From Sphingobium boeckii (GTDB lineage Bacteria; Pseudomonadota; Alphaproteobacteria; Sphingomonadales; Sphingomonadaceae): DNA of 64,000 nt. The stretch spans positions 496,001 through 560,000 of the forward strand of contig NZ_JACIJC010000005.1 in NCBI RefSeq assembly GCF_014199215.1, in the 5' to 3' direction. The notes beneath the pieces were generated by a model. That model was not told the origin of the DNA, searched no databases, and saw only the letters and a program-made list of their open reading frames with translations. Each line of letters opens with the position of its first letter. Position 1 is the stretch's first letter. Shown one piece after another: positions 18,602 to 27,847 of the stretch. The position numbers were made by a program, and so were the translations under genes.

Positions 18602-19006
18602 TCAGGCGGTCGCGGGAGGTCCGCGTAAAGGAGGTCGCAGCCGGGTGTCGTGTGAGCGGCTGGGTCGCAGGACGACCCGAAAGGCGATCAACCCGATGAA
18701 AGCGAGCGCCAGAGCGAGCTGGATCGGATCGGCGGCGGCAAGGCTGGGCGTCCAGAGTCCCGCAAAAGCGCAGGGCTGATCGGCCTGCTTCTGCTCGGCC
18801 GGCGGGTCCGTCTCGCCCGCCATGCCGGGGATGGACACGGCCACGGTCTGCAGGCCCATGCCGGTGCAGATCTGGACGGTCATGACGCCGCCGGATACCA
18901 ACGGCATGAAGCCTGCCGGCATGAGCAGCTTCATCATCAACGCCATCGCCACCAGCCAGGAGGCCAGCAGCCGATGCCGAAGGATTTGGTGGCGAAACGA
19001 ATTCAC
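18602..19006 (-). CDS. DUF2946-type small membrane protein
   Basis: A 134-residue protein with an N-terminal hydrophobic segment (WLVAMALMMKLLMPAGFMP, about 17-35), a central Cys/Met-containing part (QICTGMG, QPCAFAG) and a second helix near 97-113 (LALALAFIGLIAFRVVL), then a basic tail. This matches the DUF2946 family, often found beside TonB receptors and thought to be linked to copper or iron. It is upstream of the siderophore-type receptor on the same strand, across a 196-base gap that appears to hold no other gene. Function unproven. Confidence 0.7.
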   Translation of the reverse strand: MNSFRHQILRHRLLASWLVAMALMMKLLMPAGFMPLVSGGVMTVQICTGMGLQTVAVSIPGMAGETDPPAEQKQADQPCAFAGLWTPSLAAADPIQLALALAFIGLIAFRVVLRPSRSHDTRLRPPLRGPPATA

Positions 19007-19055
19007 GCGCCGCCCCTAACCGGATCGAACATGAATGTCATCCGTGATCGTCGGA

Positions 19056-19865
19056 TCAGGCCTGCACGATCACCTTGAGATAGGTCGCCGGAATGACCGT
19101 GCTATTCGCACCGCCCTGATTTTGCGCTTCAAACAAGGCCGCAAGTTCATCCCGAAGTTGGTCGGCCAGCCCCTTTTGCGCCGCCGCCTCGAACGCGTTC
19201 ATGGTCGGCCCATAATAAAGGCGGAATGTATCGAGCAGATCGGTCGGCGGGCCGGGATGGCGAAAGACATAGCTTGCGCGCTCGCAACCGACATTTTCGG
19301 CCGCAACCCCCGCCAAACCGAAACGCTCCCGCACCACATCCTCCATCCCCCAGGTGACGGGGCTGATGAAGCCTTCGGGCGGCGGCGGGGTATAGGCCGC
19401 GCTGATTTTCAGGATCTGGGCGACCAATGTGGGATCGCCGGGGATCCAATTGCCCATCACGATGCGCCCACCCGGGCGCGTTACCCGCACCATTTCGCGC
19501 GCGACATCGTGGGGACGCGGGGCGAACATCGCGCCGAAGATGCTGACCACGCGATCGAAGCTGTCGTCGGGCACCTGTTCGAGATGGGAGGCGTCACCTT
19601 CCTGAAAGCGCAGGTTGGCGAGGCCAGCCTGGGCCGCGCGGGCATTGCCGGCCGCGACCAGATTGGCCGCGATATCGATGCCGGTGACATTGGCACCGCG
19701 CCGCGCTGCGGGCACCGCGGTCGTCCCATCGCCGCACCCCAGATCGAGCACATCCATGCCCGCGCCGATCCCCAGATCATCGATCAGCGCTTCTCCGCTT
19801 TCGCGCATCGTTGCTGCGATCTGCGTGAAATCGCCCTTTTCCCACAATGCCTTGTTCGGGTTCAT
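19056..19865 (-). CDS. Class I SAM-dependent methyltransferase
   Basis: A 269-residue cytosolic methyltransferase. Motif I VLDLGCGDG (about 39-47), the acidic end of strand 2 (GIDIA), motif III near EGDASH and the post-motif PGGRIVMGNW define a class I Rossmann fold of the UbiE/Methyltransf_11 type. Substrate cannot be told from the sequence. It lies 59 bases downstream of a cytochrome P450 on the same strand, so the two may act on the same small molecule. Confidence 0.85.
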   Translation of the reverse strand: MNPNKALWEKGDFTQIAATMRESGEALIDDLGIGAGMDVLDLGCGDGTTAVPAARRGANVTGIDIAANLVAAGNARAAQAGLANLRFQEGDASHLEQVPDDSFDRVVSIFGAMFAPRPHDVAREMVRVTRPGGRIVMGNWIPGDPTLVAQILKISAAYTPPPPEGFISPVTWGMEDVVRERFGLAGVAAENVGCERASYVFRHPGPPTDLLDTFRLYYGPTMNAFEAAAQKGLADQLRDELAALFEAQNQGGANSTVIPATYLKVIVQA

Positions 19866-19924
19866 CTGCGGTCTCCTTCAGCCGGCGCCAGTCTAGCATA
19901 TTCAGGCGGAATCTCCACATGGGC

Positions 19925-21247
19925 TCATTCGGCAATCGGATCGAACTCCAGATGCAAATTGCGCAGCGCGCGCAGGATATAGGTCGGCTCATATTCGAAG
20001 CTGGGCTGTCCGGCTGCACCATGATGCGCTGGCGAGAGGCGGATATTGTCGAGCCGTGCCAGCAGCCGCTCGATGCTCACGCTCACCTCCCTGCGCGCGA
20101 GTGGCGCGCCGATGCAGGTGTGCGCCCCGCGCCCGAAAGCGAGATGCTCTTTCGCGCGCGGACGGTCCATGTTGAACACGCCGGGATCCTCGAAGCGGCG
20201 CGGGTCGCGGTTCGCCGCCATGTGAGACAGGAGGATGGTCGTCCCCGCCTTGATCTCCAAGCCGCCCAGCATGGTGGTCTTCTGGCACAGCCGCCCGCCG
20301 CTCTTCACCGAACCGTCAAAGCGCAGCAATTCCTCGATAAAGGCCGGAATGCGTTTGGGGTTCGCGCGCAGATCCACCTGAATGTCGGGTCGGGTCGCAA
20401 TTACGCGGAAGGCATTGGCGAGCAGCCGATTGGTGGTATCCTGTCCCGCACCAAATAGGAACGCGCCTAAAGCCGTGAGATCGACCAAAGTGGGGCGTGA
20501 CCCATCAGGGAATTTCGCCAGGGCCAATCGGGTCAAGATGTCGCCCTCCCCCGTCGCGCCGGCGAACATCCGCGTCACGGGCCGCAGCAACGGGTGATGC
20601 ACCAGCCGGCGCTTGGCGATGTAGCCGAATAAGGTCTTGCCGATCGAGACGAGCGGGTTTTTCATCATGTCCTCGGGGGTCGCGCCGATCACCGCGGGCA
20701 CGGCGTCCTTCAACAGATCGCGAAACTGTCGCCGCCCCTTTTGCGGGATGCCGAGCAAATCGGCGATGATCAGCGTGGCATAAGGCCCACCATATTGCTG
20801 GACCAGATTGACCCGGCCATCGCCGATGAACTCGTCGATCAGCGCATCGGCGGTGTCGCGCAGCGGCGTCTCCATCGCTTTCAGCCTGCCCGGCGTGAAG
20901 AGCGGCGCGATGATCGAGCGCAGATTGGAATGGCGCACGCCCTGCTCGGTCACCACCTGATCGGCAAATGGCATCTTGGGCCGCGCGGCTTCCAGTTGCG
21001 CGGTGATATCATCGCTGGTGACCTCGAAGGGCACGCCCGGGATCGGTCCCGTTACGGCATTGATGCTCGAGAAATGCTCGGTATCGAGCATCACCTGCAC
21101 CGTCTCCTCATAGCCCGTGACTGCCACGACATTACGATGCGGCAATCGCGTCACCGGCCCCTGACCACGCAGGAAATCGAAATAGGCGTGCGGATCATCG
21201 ACCAGCGCTACATCCGCATAGAAATCGGCCGTTTGATAGTCCGTCAT
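19925..21247 (-). CDS. Cytochrome P450
   Basis: A 440-residue soluble bacterial P450. The I-helix motif FGAGQDTTNRL lies mid-protein, the K-helix ExxR is in FIEELLRF, and the heme-binding loop FGRGAHTCIGAPLAR carries the ligand cysteine. The MTDYQTADFY start at 21247 is preferred to an in-frame ATG at 21274, because the extra nine codons fall inside the large inverted repeat 21254-21296 and are mirrored on the other strand. A GGGA in the proximal arm could be its ribosome-binding site. No ferredoxin or reductase is adjacent. Substrate unknown. Confidence 0.92.
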   Translation of the reverse strand: MTDYQTADFYADVALVDDPHAYFDFLRGQGPVTRLPHRNVVAVTGYEETVQVMLDTEHFSSINAVTGPIPGVPFEVTSDDITAQLEAARPKMPFADQVVTEQGVRHSNLRSIIAPLFTPGRLKAMETPLRDTADALIDEFIGDGRVNLVQQYGGPYATLIIADLLGIPQKGRRQFRDLLKDAVPAVIGATPEDMMKNPLVSIGKTLFGYIAKRRLVHHPLLRPVTRMFAGATGEGDILTRLALAKFPDGSRPTLVDLTALGAFLFGAGQDTTNRLLANAFRVIATRPDIQVDLRANPKRIPAFIEELLRFDGSVKSGGRLCQKTTMLGGLEIKAGTTILLSHMAANRDPRRFEDPGVFNMDRPRAKEHLAFGRGAHTCIGAPLARREVSVSIERLLARLDNIRLSPAHHGAAGQPSFEYEPTYILRALRNLHLEFDPIAE

Positions 21248-21253
21248 GCCAAG

Positions 21254-21296
21254 ATCCCATAGTTTATGATACACGATGGATCATAAACTATGGGAT
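21254..21296. promoter_or_regulatory. Perfect 17-bp inverted repeat at the P450 translation start
   Basis: Arms 21254-21270 and 21280-21296 are exact inverted copies (ATCCCATAGTTTATGAT), with a 9-base spacer. The proximal arm begins 7 bases upstream of the P450 ATG and includes the only GGGA that could act as ribosome-binding site. It could be an operator for a dimeric repressor, or an RNA hairpin hiding the ribosome-binding site. No regulator gene is adjacent. Confidence 0.65.
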
Positions 21297-21338
21297 TGGT
21301 TTCATTTGTCAACGCGCGCCCTCTCGCGGGGCGGCGGG

Positions 21339-22691
21339 TCAGTCCGCCGGAAAAGCCTGGCGCTTGCCCGCGGCCTTGTGAACCACCCCGTGGCGCATGA
21401 CGAAATCCACGGTCTCCATGCGAGTCACATCGTCCAGCGGACTGGCGCTGATCGCGATGATATCGGCATCCTTGCCCGTCTCGATCGTCCCGATCGCCGA
21501 TTCCCGCCCCAGCGCTTCCGCGGCATTGACCGTTGCCGCCTTGAGCGCGGCGGCCGGCGTCATCCCGGCCTTTACCATCAGCGCGAACTCCCGCGCATTC
21601 TCGCCATGTTTGGATACTCCGGTATCGGTGCCGAAAGCGATCTTGACGCCCGCGGCGATCGCCTTGGAATGGCTGGCGAATGCGGCCGCCGCCGCTTCCT
21701 CCGCTTTGGGGATCACGGCGGGCGGGAGCAATCCGGCGCGTGCCTGCTCGAGCGCGGCGCGCGGGGCGAGCATAGTGGGCACCAGCCAGGTGCCGTTCGC
21801 CTTGAACAACTGGATCGCTTCATCGTCGATGAAGGAGCCGTGATCGACGGTGTCGACATGCGCCTTGATCGCCGCCTTGGTGCCGGCAGCGGCGTGGCTG
21901 TGCGTCGCCACCTTGCGGCCGAGGCCGTGCGCGGTGTCAATGATCGCCGACATTTCCTCGTCGGTCATCGCGCGGCCAAGTCCACCCGAGATATTCGACA
22001 GCACGCCGCCCGTGGACATATATTTGATCACTTGCGCACCGAGCGCCACCTGCTGGCGCACCGCGCGGCGGCAGTCATCGGGGCCGTCGCAGGTGTTGAT
22101 CTGATGCTGATGAAGTGCCTCGGCGAAGGATTCAGCCATCCCGTTCGTCCCATCGGCATGGCCGCCCGAAACGGAAATGCCGCTGCCCGCATTGATGATC
22201 GTCGGCCCGGCCACATCGCCGCGCTCCACGCCTTCACGCAGCGCCCGCATCCCGCGCGGACTGCCGCCGAGATCGCGCACGGTCGTGAAACCCGCGTCCA
22301 GCGTTATGCGCGCGTTGGACACGGCGAACAGCATATCGTCCGCGTCATCGCGGTTGAGCGCCGTCAGCCGGTCCCGCATCGGATCGCCGCCAATGCCCCA
22401 GAGATGGACGTGCATATCGACCAGGCCCGGCATCACGAACTGGTCCTTGAGATCGATCACATGGGCGCCCGCCTCCGCGTCGACATAGCCGTCGCGCACC
22501 GCGGTAATCTTGTCGCCGCGGATGATGATCGTGCTGGGGCCGCGTGGCGCCTTGCCAGGTTGTGCGAGCAGTGCGCCGGCATGGATCACGGTCAGCTTCT
22601 GGCCGGCCTCCGGCGTTGCGGGCACCGTGGTCTGTGCGCAGAGCGATGTCGCACTGAGCATGGCAAAGGTAATGGCGGCAAATCGGCGCAT
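21339..22691 (-). CDS. Secreted amidohydrolase family protein (imidazolonepropionase-like)
   Basis: A 450-residue metal-dependent hydrolase with a signal peptide (MRRFAAITFAMLSATSLCAQ). Metal ligands typical of the superfamily are seen: HVHLW after MPGLVDM (about 93-97), a lysine in QVIKYMSTGG, histidines in ATHSHAAAG and VDHGSF, and the Asp in AFGTDTGVSKHG. These mark the imidazolonepropionase/prolidase-like amidohydrolases, several of which cleave peptides or degrade small amides in the periplasm. It stands alone, reading away from tRNA-Met, about 90 bases beyond the P450 promoter region. Confidence 0.88.
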   Translation of the reverse strand: MRRFAAITFAMLSATSLCAQTTVPATPEAGQKLTVIHAGALLAQPGKAPRGPSTIIIRGDKITAVRDGYVDAEAGAHVIDLKDQFVMPGLVDMHVHLWGIGGDPMRDRLTALNRDDADDMLFAVSNARITLDAGFTTVRDLGGSPRGMRALREGVERGDVAGPTIINAGSGISVSGGHADGTNGMAESFAEALHQHQINTCDGPDDCRRAVRQQVALGAQVIKYMSTGGVLSNISGGLGRAMTDEEMSAIIDTAHGLGRKVATHSHAAAGTKAAIKAHVDTVDHGSFIDDEAIQLFKANGTWLVPTMLAPRAALEQARAGLLPPAVIPKAEEAAAAAFASHSKAIAAGVKIAFGTDTGVSKHGENAREFALMVKAGMTPAAALKAATVNAAEALGRESAIGTIETGKDADIIAISASPLDDVTRMETVDFVMRHGVVHKAAGKRQAFPAD

Positions 22692-22801
22692 GAATGGCTC
22701 CCTTTTTTCGGTTGCGACAAGACTATGCGCACCGCCAAAAGACCGCCACTGATTTCGCCAGGCCTTTAACAGCCCCAGATTTTCCGCAAATTTCAGGGAT
22801 A

Positions 22802-22878
22802 TGGTAGCGGAGGAGGGACTTGAACCCCCGACACCCGGATTATGATTCCGGTGCTCTAACCAGCTGAGCTACTCCGCC
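22802..22878 (-). tRNA. tRNA-Met (CAT), elongator type
   Basis: A 77-base cloverleaf with 7-base acceptor arms (G1 facing U72), a D-arm with AGCTCAGCTGGTTAGAGC, an anticodon stem CCGGA/TCCGG with loop ATCATAA (anticodon CAT), a T-arm with GGTTCAAGTCC and an encoded CCA. The unpaired-first-base initiator signature and the three G-C pairs of initiator anticodon stems are lacking, so it is taken as the elongator. Confidence 0.95.
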
Positions 22879-22938
22879 CCAAGGGGCCGCGGCATCTGTG
22901 CCGCGAAGGCGCGCGTATAAGCAGCGGTGCGATTCCGG

Positions 22939-23565
22939 TCAACCAAAAGCATGACGCGAAAGCGCTTCCCATGGCCCGCCACGATAATACCAGGCGGCCA
23001 GCCCGCGGATCGCCAACGGGCGCGGCGTAAAACCAGCCTGCAGATCGCGTTGCAGGGCACGGGCGTCTTCCGGCGTCACCTTGTTCTGGATCGTGACATG
23101 CGGCCGCCAGCCCGCCTGATCCTGCGGCGTGAGTAGAGTCGAAAAGCGCGCAGCCAAATCGGCGCGGATATCCTCCAGCGCGGGGGATTCAATTCTGAAC
23201 GCCGTGCCTCGGCCCAGGTTCATGAGGCCGGCGATGCGGGCGACGGGCGCTGGAATGCCGCGCGTCGCCCGCGCGAGGCACGCGCGCAATTCGCCTTCGA
23301 TCGAGGGCGGCAAATGATGAAACAGCGTCAGATGGGCGGGGATCACATTGCGCTCAGGCGGAAAATGCGCGCGCCGCAAGCCATCGAGCCACGCCAGATC
23401 AGCAGCCGCAAAGATCGCGGATACGATGATCGGCGCAGGGACGGACGGCGTGACTATATCTCGACCTGACTGCCCAGTTCGACCACGCGATTCGTCGGCA
23501 GCTTGAAGAAATCCATCGCGCTTTCCGCATTGCGCATCATCCAGGCGAACAGCCGTTCGCGCCAC
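22939..23565 (-). CDS. 2'-5' RNA ligase family protein (2H phosphoesterase); start uncertain
   Basis: Two HxT motifs, HLTLFHH and HVTIQNK, mark the bipartite active site of the 2H phosphoesterase/ligase (LigT-like) superfamily. The first conserved strand (PIIVSAIF) begins at about 23430, right after the kup stop at 23454. No ATG, GTG or TTG exists between GTG at 23565, inside kup, and TTG at 23379, which would delete the first strand. I give the GTG end, but the real start may be a rare codon near 23454. The substrate is likely a cyclic phosphate or 2'-5' RNA, unproven. Confidence 0.7.
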   Translation of the reverse strand: MARTAVRLDDAQCGKRDGFLQAADESRGRTGQSGRDIVTPSVPAPIIVSAIFAAADLAWLDGLRRAHFPPERNVIPAHLTLFHHLPPSIEGELRACLARATRGIPAPVARIAGLMNLGRGTAFRIESPALEDIRADLAARFSTLLTPQDQAGWRPHVTIQNKVTPEDARALQRDLQAGFTPRPLAIRGLAAWYYRGGPWEALSRHAFG

Positions 23566-25388
23566 AAGGCCATGCCGGGCCGCTCGGAGGGCAACAGCGT
23601 CTGCCGCGCGAGGAAGAAGCTGGTGTCCATCATCTTGAACTCCGCGCCGCATCCGGTGACGAGCTTGAGCGCGGCGGGCACATCGGGCTCCTGCATGAAG
23701 CCGAATTTGATCACGAGACGATGGAAACCCTGCCCCAGATCCTCCAGCATACAGCGTCGCTCGATCTCCACATAAGGGACGTCCGCAATCTTCACAGTGA
23801 GCAGGATCACGCGATCGTGCAGCACCTTATTGTGCTTGAGGTTATGCAGCAGCGCATGGGGTACGCCATCGGCGGTGGAGGTCATGAATACCGCGGTGCC
23901 CGGTACGCGCGTGGCCGAACTGGCCGCGGAGGTGATGAACACCTTGATCGGCATCGCCGCCTCGCGCAGTCGCTCGATCATCAGCTTGCGGCCCTTGGCC
24001 CAGGTGGTGAGCATGGTGAAGGCAAACAGGCCGACCAGCAGCGGGAACCACCCGCCATCGGGCACCTTGGTAAGATTGGCGGCGAAATAGGCCAGATCGA
24101 CGATGAAGAACACCGTGATCGCCAGCGCCGCGACGAAGCGATTCCAATGCCACAGGCTGAACAGGACCACCGCGAGCAGGCAGGTATCGATGAACATCGC
24201 GCCAGTCACCGCAATGCCGTAAGCGGCCGCAAGATTGCTGGACGATCCGAAGAACAAGACCAGCAGGATCACCATCACGCACAAGGCCCAGTTGATCGCA
24301 GGGATATAGATCTGCCCCGCCGCGCTCGCGCTGGTGTGCAAGATGCGCAGGCGCGGCATGAAGCCGAGCTGGATCGCCTGCTGCGTCAGCGAGAAAGCGC
24401 CGGAAATCACGGCCTGGCTGGCGATGATCGTGGCCATCATGGCGAGCAGAACCAGCGGCAGACGAAAGGCTTCGGGTGCGAGCAGGAAGAAGGGATTCTT
24501 GATCGCTTCCGCAGCGCCTGCGGGCTCCAGCGACAGGATCATCGCCCCCTGCCCCAGATAATTCAGCATCAGGCCGGGCAATACGAAATATAGCCAGGAA
24601 ACACGGATCGGGTTGCGCCCGAAATGCCCCATATCGGCATAAAGCGCCTCGGCCCCGGTCACAGCGAGCACGACCGAGCCGAGCGCCAGAAAACCCGCCA
24701 AAGGATCATCGGCGAAGAAGGTGAAGGCATAATAGGGATTGAGCGACCACAGCACCGTGGGATTGCCGATGATGTGCATCACGCCGAGCACGGCGAGCAC
24801 CAAGAAGTAGATGACCATCACCGGGCCGAAAAGCTGGCCGACCTTGGCGGTGCCGCGCGCCTGGATCCAGAAGAGTCCGATCAGGATCGTGACGGAAATG
24901 GGCAAGACCAGCGGGCCGAATCGCGGATCAACAGTGGTCAGGCCTTCCGAAGCCGACAGCACCGACATCGCCGGTGTGATCATGCTGTCACCGTAAAAAA
25001 GCGCGGTGGCGAACACCCCGAGCATCACGATGGGCGTGGACCAGCGCTTGCCCTCCGTCTGTCGGTTGATCAGCGCCAACAGCGCCAGGCTGCCGCCTTC
25101 GCCCTTGTTATCGGCGCGCATGATGATCGACACATATTTGATCGAAACCACGATCATCATCGACCAGAAGATCAGGCTCAACACGCCATAGATATGGAGT
25201 TGATCGGGATCGAGCGGGTGATGACCGGTAAAGGTTTCGCGGAAGGCGTAGATCGGGCTGGTGCCGATATCGCCGAAAACGATGCCGATCGCCGCCACCG
25301 CCAGCTTCGCCAGAGGTTGATCATTATGCGGCTGGGAAAGCTCGCTCGCCTCCCCGTCCGTTGCCATGTCCGTAGATGATGAGGTCAT
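23454..25388 (-). CDS. kup: Low-affinity potassium transporter Kup
   Basis: A 644-residue inner-membrane K+ uptake protein. The family signature [17 protein letters not shown] is near residues 34-51, followed by about twelve membrane helices to about 460, with [14 protein letters not shown] inside, then a cytoplasmic C-terminal domain. This matches the KUP/HAK/KT family in length and order. The start MTSSSTDM is the first ATG after the upstream gap; MATDGE at 25367 is possible. It reads away from the Lrp-type gene region, and its 3' end abuts or overlaps the 2H phosphoesterase gene. Confidence 0.95.
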   Translation of the reverse strand: MTSSSTDMATDGEASELSQPHNDQPLAKLAVAAIGIVFGDIGTSPIYAFRETFTGHHPLDPDQLHIYGVLSLIFWSMMIVVSIKYVSIIMRADNKGEGGSLALLALINRQTEGKRWSTPIVMLGVFATALFYGDSMITPAMSVLSASEGLTTVDPRFGPLVLPISVTILIGLFWIQARGTAKVGQLFGPVMVIYFLVLAVLGVMHIIGNPTVLWSLNPYYAFTFFADDPLAGFLALGSVVLAVTGAEALYADMGHFGRNPIRVSWLYFVLPGLMLNYLGQGAMILSLEPAGAAEAIKNPFFLLAPEAFRLPLVLLAMMATIIASQAVISGAFSLTQQAIQLGFMPRLRILHTSASAAGQIYIPAINWALCVMVILLVLFFGSSSNLAAAYGIAVTGAMFIDTCLLAVVLFSLWHWNRFVAALAITVFFIVDLAYFAANLTKVPDGGWFPLLVGLFAFTMLTTWAKGRKLMIERLREAAMPIKVFITSAASSATRVPGTAVFMTSTADGVPHALLHNLKHNKVLHDRVILLTVKIADVPYVEIERRCMLEDLGQGFHRLVIKFGFMQEPDVPAALKLVTGCGAEFKMMDTSFFLARQTLLPSERPGMALWRERLFAWMMRNAESAMDFFKLPTNRVVELGSQVEI

Positions 25389-25508
25389 CGAGCTTTCAAT
25401 TCGCTCGGTGCGTCAGAAAAATGGCCATCAAGACCCACTCTCGCTCGCCCGGAATGGGCGTGGGCGGCGCACTACCACTGTCCGTGCTGCACAGCAATAT
25501 GCAGCGGA

Positions 25509-25955
25509 TCAATCACCCGAGGCCAGCGTGCGTATCGTGAACTGGGTGACCAGACGATGAACGCCAGGCAAGGCGGACAGGATTTCGCGATGAACCCGCT
25601 CGTAACTGTCATCCTCGCGCACCAGAACCTTGAGCAGATAATCGGAAACGCCGCTCATCAGATGCGCCTCGACCACTTCGGTGGTGCGCGGCAATGCAGC
25701 TTCGAATGCCATCATCGTCGCCTGGCGCTGATCAACGAGCGTCACCGATACGAAGACGGTGGAAGGATTGCCCTTGGCCTCGCGCGACAAGCGGGCACCA
25801 TAGCCCAGGATCAGACCAGCATCCTGCAGCGCGCGGGTGCGTCGGTGCGTTGCCGAGGGCGACAGCCCCACCAGCGCACCCAGTTGCTCGCTCGTCATCG
25901 CGGAATCACGGGACAATTGAGCAAGAATTTTGCGATCAATCGGATCTATTTGCAT
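25509..25955 (-). CDS. Lrp/AsnC family transcriptional regulator, likely of alanine dehydrogenase
   Basis: A 148-residue regulator. The N-terminal winged helix-turn-helix (IDPIDRKILAQLSRD, then LSPSATHRRTRALQDAG) is followed by a RAM/AsnC ligand-binding domain (about 65-148, with VEAHLMSGVSDYLLKVL). The ATG at 25955 gives the canonical start; an in-frame extension upstream would run into the divergent gene. It is divergent from alanine dehydrogenase across about 126 bases, the classic arrangement of an AldR-like activator responding to alanine or another amino acid. Confidence 0.92.
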   Translation of the reverse strand: MQIDPIDRKILAQLSRDSAMTSEQLGALVGLSPSATHRRTRALQDAGLILGYGARLSREAKGNPSTVFVSVTLVDQRQATMMAFEAALPRTTEVVEAHLMSGVSDYLLKVLVREDDSYERVHREILSALPGVHRLVTQFTIRTLASGD

Positions 25956-26081
25956 GATTTTCCTGATATCACGCCAATTATGAAAAACAATCCCGCTCGG
26001 CGCGCGTCCCGGGGCGATATTTGCAAGCACTTCCCGCGCCTTTTGCGATAGTATCCGTTGCAACGATCTATGGAGAAAATC
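25956..26081. promoter_or_regulatory. Divergent intergenic region between Lrp-type regulator and ald
   Basis: This 126-base spacer is AT-richer than its flanks near 25956-26000 and must contain both promoters. The ald ribosome-binding site GGAG is at 26072-26075. I see no single convincing palindrome, although Lrp-type proteins often bind degenerate repeated sites. Autoregulation and ald control from here are inferred. Confidence 0.4.
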
Positions 26082-27179
26082 ATGCGCGTCGGTGTTCCCA
26101 AGGAAATCAAGAATCACGAATATCGCGTCGGATTGACCCCGCCGTCGGTGTCCGAACTCGTGGCTGCCGGTCATGACCTGATCATTCAGGCCGGTGCCGG
26201 CAGCGGCATCGATTTTTCCGATGCCGATTATGTCACCGCCGGTGCACGCATCGTCGGCACCGCCGCCGAAGTCTTTGCGGAGGCGGACATGATCGTGAAG
26301 GTGAAGGAGCCCCAGCCCGTCGAGATCGCGATGCTGGAGCCCCGGCATGTGCTGTTCACCTACCTTCATCTCGCCCCCGATCCCGAGCAGGCCGCGGGAC
26401 TGATGAAATCAGGCGCGACCTGCATCGCCTATGAAACGGTGACGGCGCGCGATGGCTCGCTGCCTTTGCTCAAGCCCATGTCCGAAGTGGCGGGGCGCAT
26501 GTCGATCCAGGTCGGCGCGCATTATCTGGAAAAGGAACAGGGCGGCCGCGGCGTGCTGCTCGGCGGCGTTCCTGGCGTGGCACCGGCCAAGGTCGCGATC
26601 CTCGGCGGCGGCGTTTCGGGCGTGAATGCCGCGCAAATGGCAGTCGGGATGCGGGCGGACGTCACGATCTACGACATTTCGAACCAGCGCCTTGCCGAAC
26701 TGGACATGTTCTTCTCAAGCCAGATCAAGACGGCCTATGCCTCCAAGGCGGCCATCGCCGCCGCTGTCGCCAATGCACACCTTGTGATCGGCGCCGTGCT
26801 GGTGCCGGGTGCCGCCGCGCCCAAATTGGTGACGCGCGATATGCTCAAGACGATGAAGCGCGGTTCGGTGCTGGTGGATATCGCGATCGACCAGGGTGGA
26901 TGCTTTGAAACCTCGCACGCCACCACGCATGACGATCCCGTATTCACCGTGGACGGCATCATCCATTATTGCGTGGCCAACATGCCCGGCGCGGTGGCGC
27001 GCACCTCCGCCTTCGCGCTGAACAACGCCACACTGCCCTTCGCGCTCCGCCTCGCCAATCTGGGTGCAGAGGCGGCGATGCAGGCCGATCCGCATCTGGC
27101 GGCGGGGCTCAACGTGTCTGGTGGCAAGATTCGCCATCGGGCTGTGGCGGAAGCGCTCGGCTTGCCGTTCGAAGGCTAG
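26082..27179 (+). CDS. ald: Alanine dehydrogenase
   Basis: A 365-residue NAD-dependent L-alanine dehydrogenase (alanine + NAD+ to pyruvate, ammonia and NADH). The opening MRVGVPKEIKNHEYRVGLTP, the mid-section KEPQP, HLAPD and YETVT, and the nucleotide-binding AILGGGVSGVNAAQMA are all typical. The ATG at 26082 has GGAG 6 bases upstream; ATG or GTG options before it lack one. Divergent from an Lrp-type regulator and convergent with ccmI, the two stops overlapping. Confidence 0.97.
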   Translation: MRVGVPKEIKNHEYRVGLTPPSVSELVAAGHDLIIQAGAGSGIDFSDADYVTAGARIVGTAAEVFAEADMIVKVKEPQPVEIAMLEPRHVLFTYLHLAPDPEQAAGLMKSGATCIAYETVTARDGSLPLLKPMSEVAGRMSIQVGAHYLEKEQGGRGVLLGGVPGVAPAKVAILGGGVSGVNAAQMAVGMRADVTIYDISNQRLAELDMFFSSQIKTAYASKAAIAAAVANAHLVIGAVLVPGAAAPKLVTRDMLKTMKRGSVLVDIAIDQGGCFETSHATTHDDPVFTVDGIIHYCVANMPGAVARTSAFALNNATLPFALRLANLGAEAAMQADPHLAAGLNVSGGKIRHRAVAEALGLPFEG

Positions 27180-27847
27180 GGTCTGAGAGCCGGTTCCGGG
27201 GTGGCGGGGCCGGTAACCGGCAAGGGCGGCAATCCCATCTCCGTCCTGAGCCGCGAGACGCGCTGCTCGAGATCGGCGTGCCAGGGCGCGTCTCTGGGCG
27301 TTGCCGCAAGCTGATCGGTCCACACTTGCAGCGCCTTGTCCGGCTGCCCTGCTTGCAATAGCGACAGGCCAAGATAGAAAGGCGGCCCCGGATGTTGCGG
27401 CTGGAGCTTCAGCGCGCGCTCGAACGCGAACTGCGCCGCGGGGGACATGATGCCGTTGCCGTGATTGAGCAAGGCGCTGCCAAGCCCGGTCCAGAGCGTC
27501 GCGTTGTTCGGATATTCCTTCACCGCGCCACGCATCACATTGACCGCATCGCGTGTGGAGCCATAGCGTGCGTAGGCATCCGCGGTATCCAGCCACTGCG
27601 CTTCGCCGCTGAAACGTCCGGTCATGTTTTTGCGTTGCTCGACCAAGGCTGGATCGACCTCGGCATTCTTGGATTTCTGCGCGATCGGGCTGCCCGCCTG
27701 CGCCGGATGCCCTTGCCAGGCATATCCCGACAACCCGAGCAGTAGCGCCGCGCCCACCAATTCATAACTTTCACGCGGCAAGCGCCCGATCTTCCATAGC
27801 GCGCCAGCGGCGACCAGCGCCATCGCCACGATGATCAGCCAGCCCAT
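27176..27847 (-). CDS. ccmI: Cytochrome c maturation protein CcmI (TPR protein)
   Basis: A 223-residue protein. An N-terminal membrane helix (WLIIVAMALVAAGALW) is followed by a second hydrophobic stretch near 33-45, then TPR-like repeats (DTADAYARYGSTRDAVNVMR; NATLWTGLGSALLNHG; PPFYLGLSLLQAGQPDKAL). CcmI delivers apocytochrome c to the heme ligation complex. It is the last gene of the ccm operon, with a TGATG junction to ccmH. The ATG at 27847 is used; the longer frame is the ccmH antisense. Its C-terminus is Pro-rich (PPLPVTGPATPEPALRP). Confidence 0.88.
   Translation of the reverse strand: MGWLIIVAMALVAAGALWKIGRLPRESYELVGAALLLGLSGYAWQGHPAQAGSPIAQKSKNAEVDPALVEQRKNMTGRFSGEAQWLDTADAYARYGSTRDAVNVMRGAVKEYPNNATLWTGLGSALLNHGNGIMSPAAQFAFERALKLQPQHPGPPFYLGLSLLQAGQPDKALQVWTDQLAATPRDAPWHADLEQRVSRLRTEMGLPPLPVTGPATPEPALRP

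Noticed and set aside
21248-21274. P450 start at ATG 21274
   Set aside because: The extra residues fall inside the inverted repeat, so a similar string is encoded on both strands; the repeat explains the open frame.
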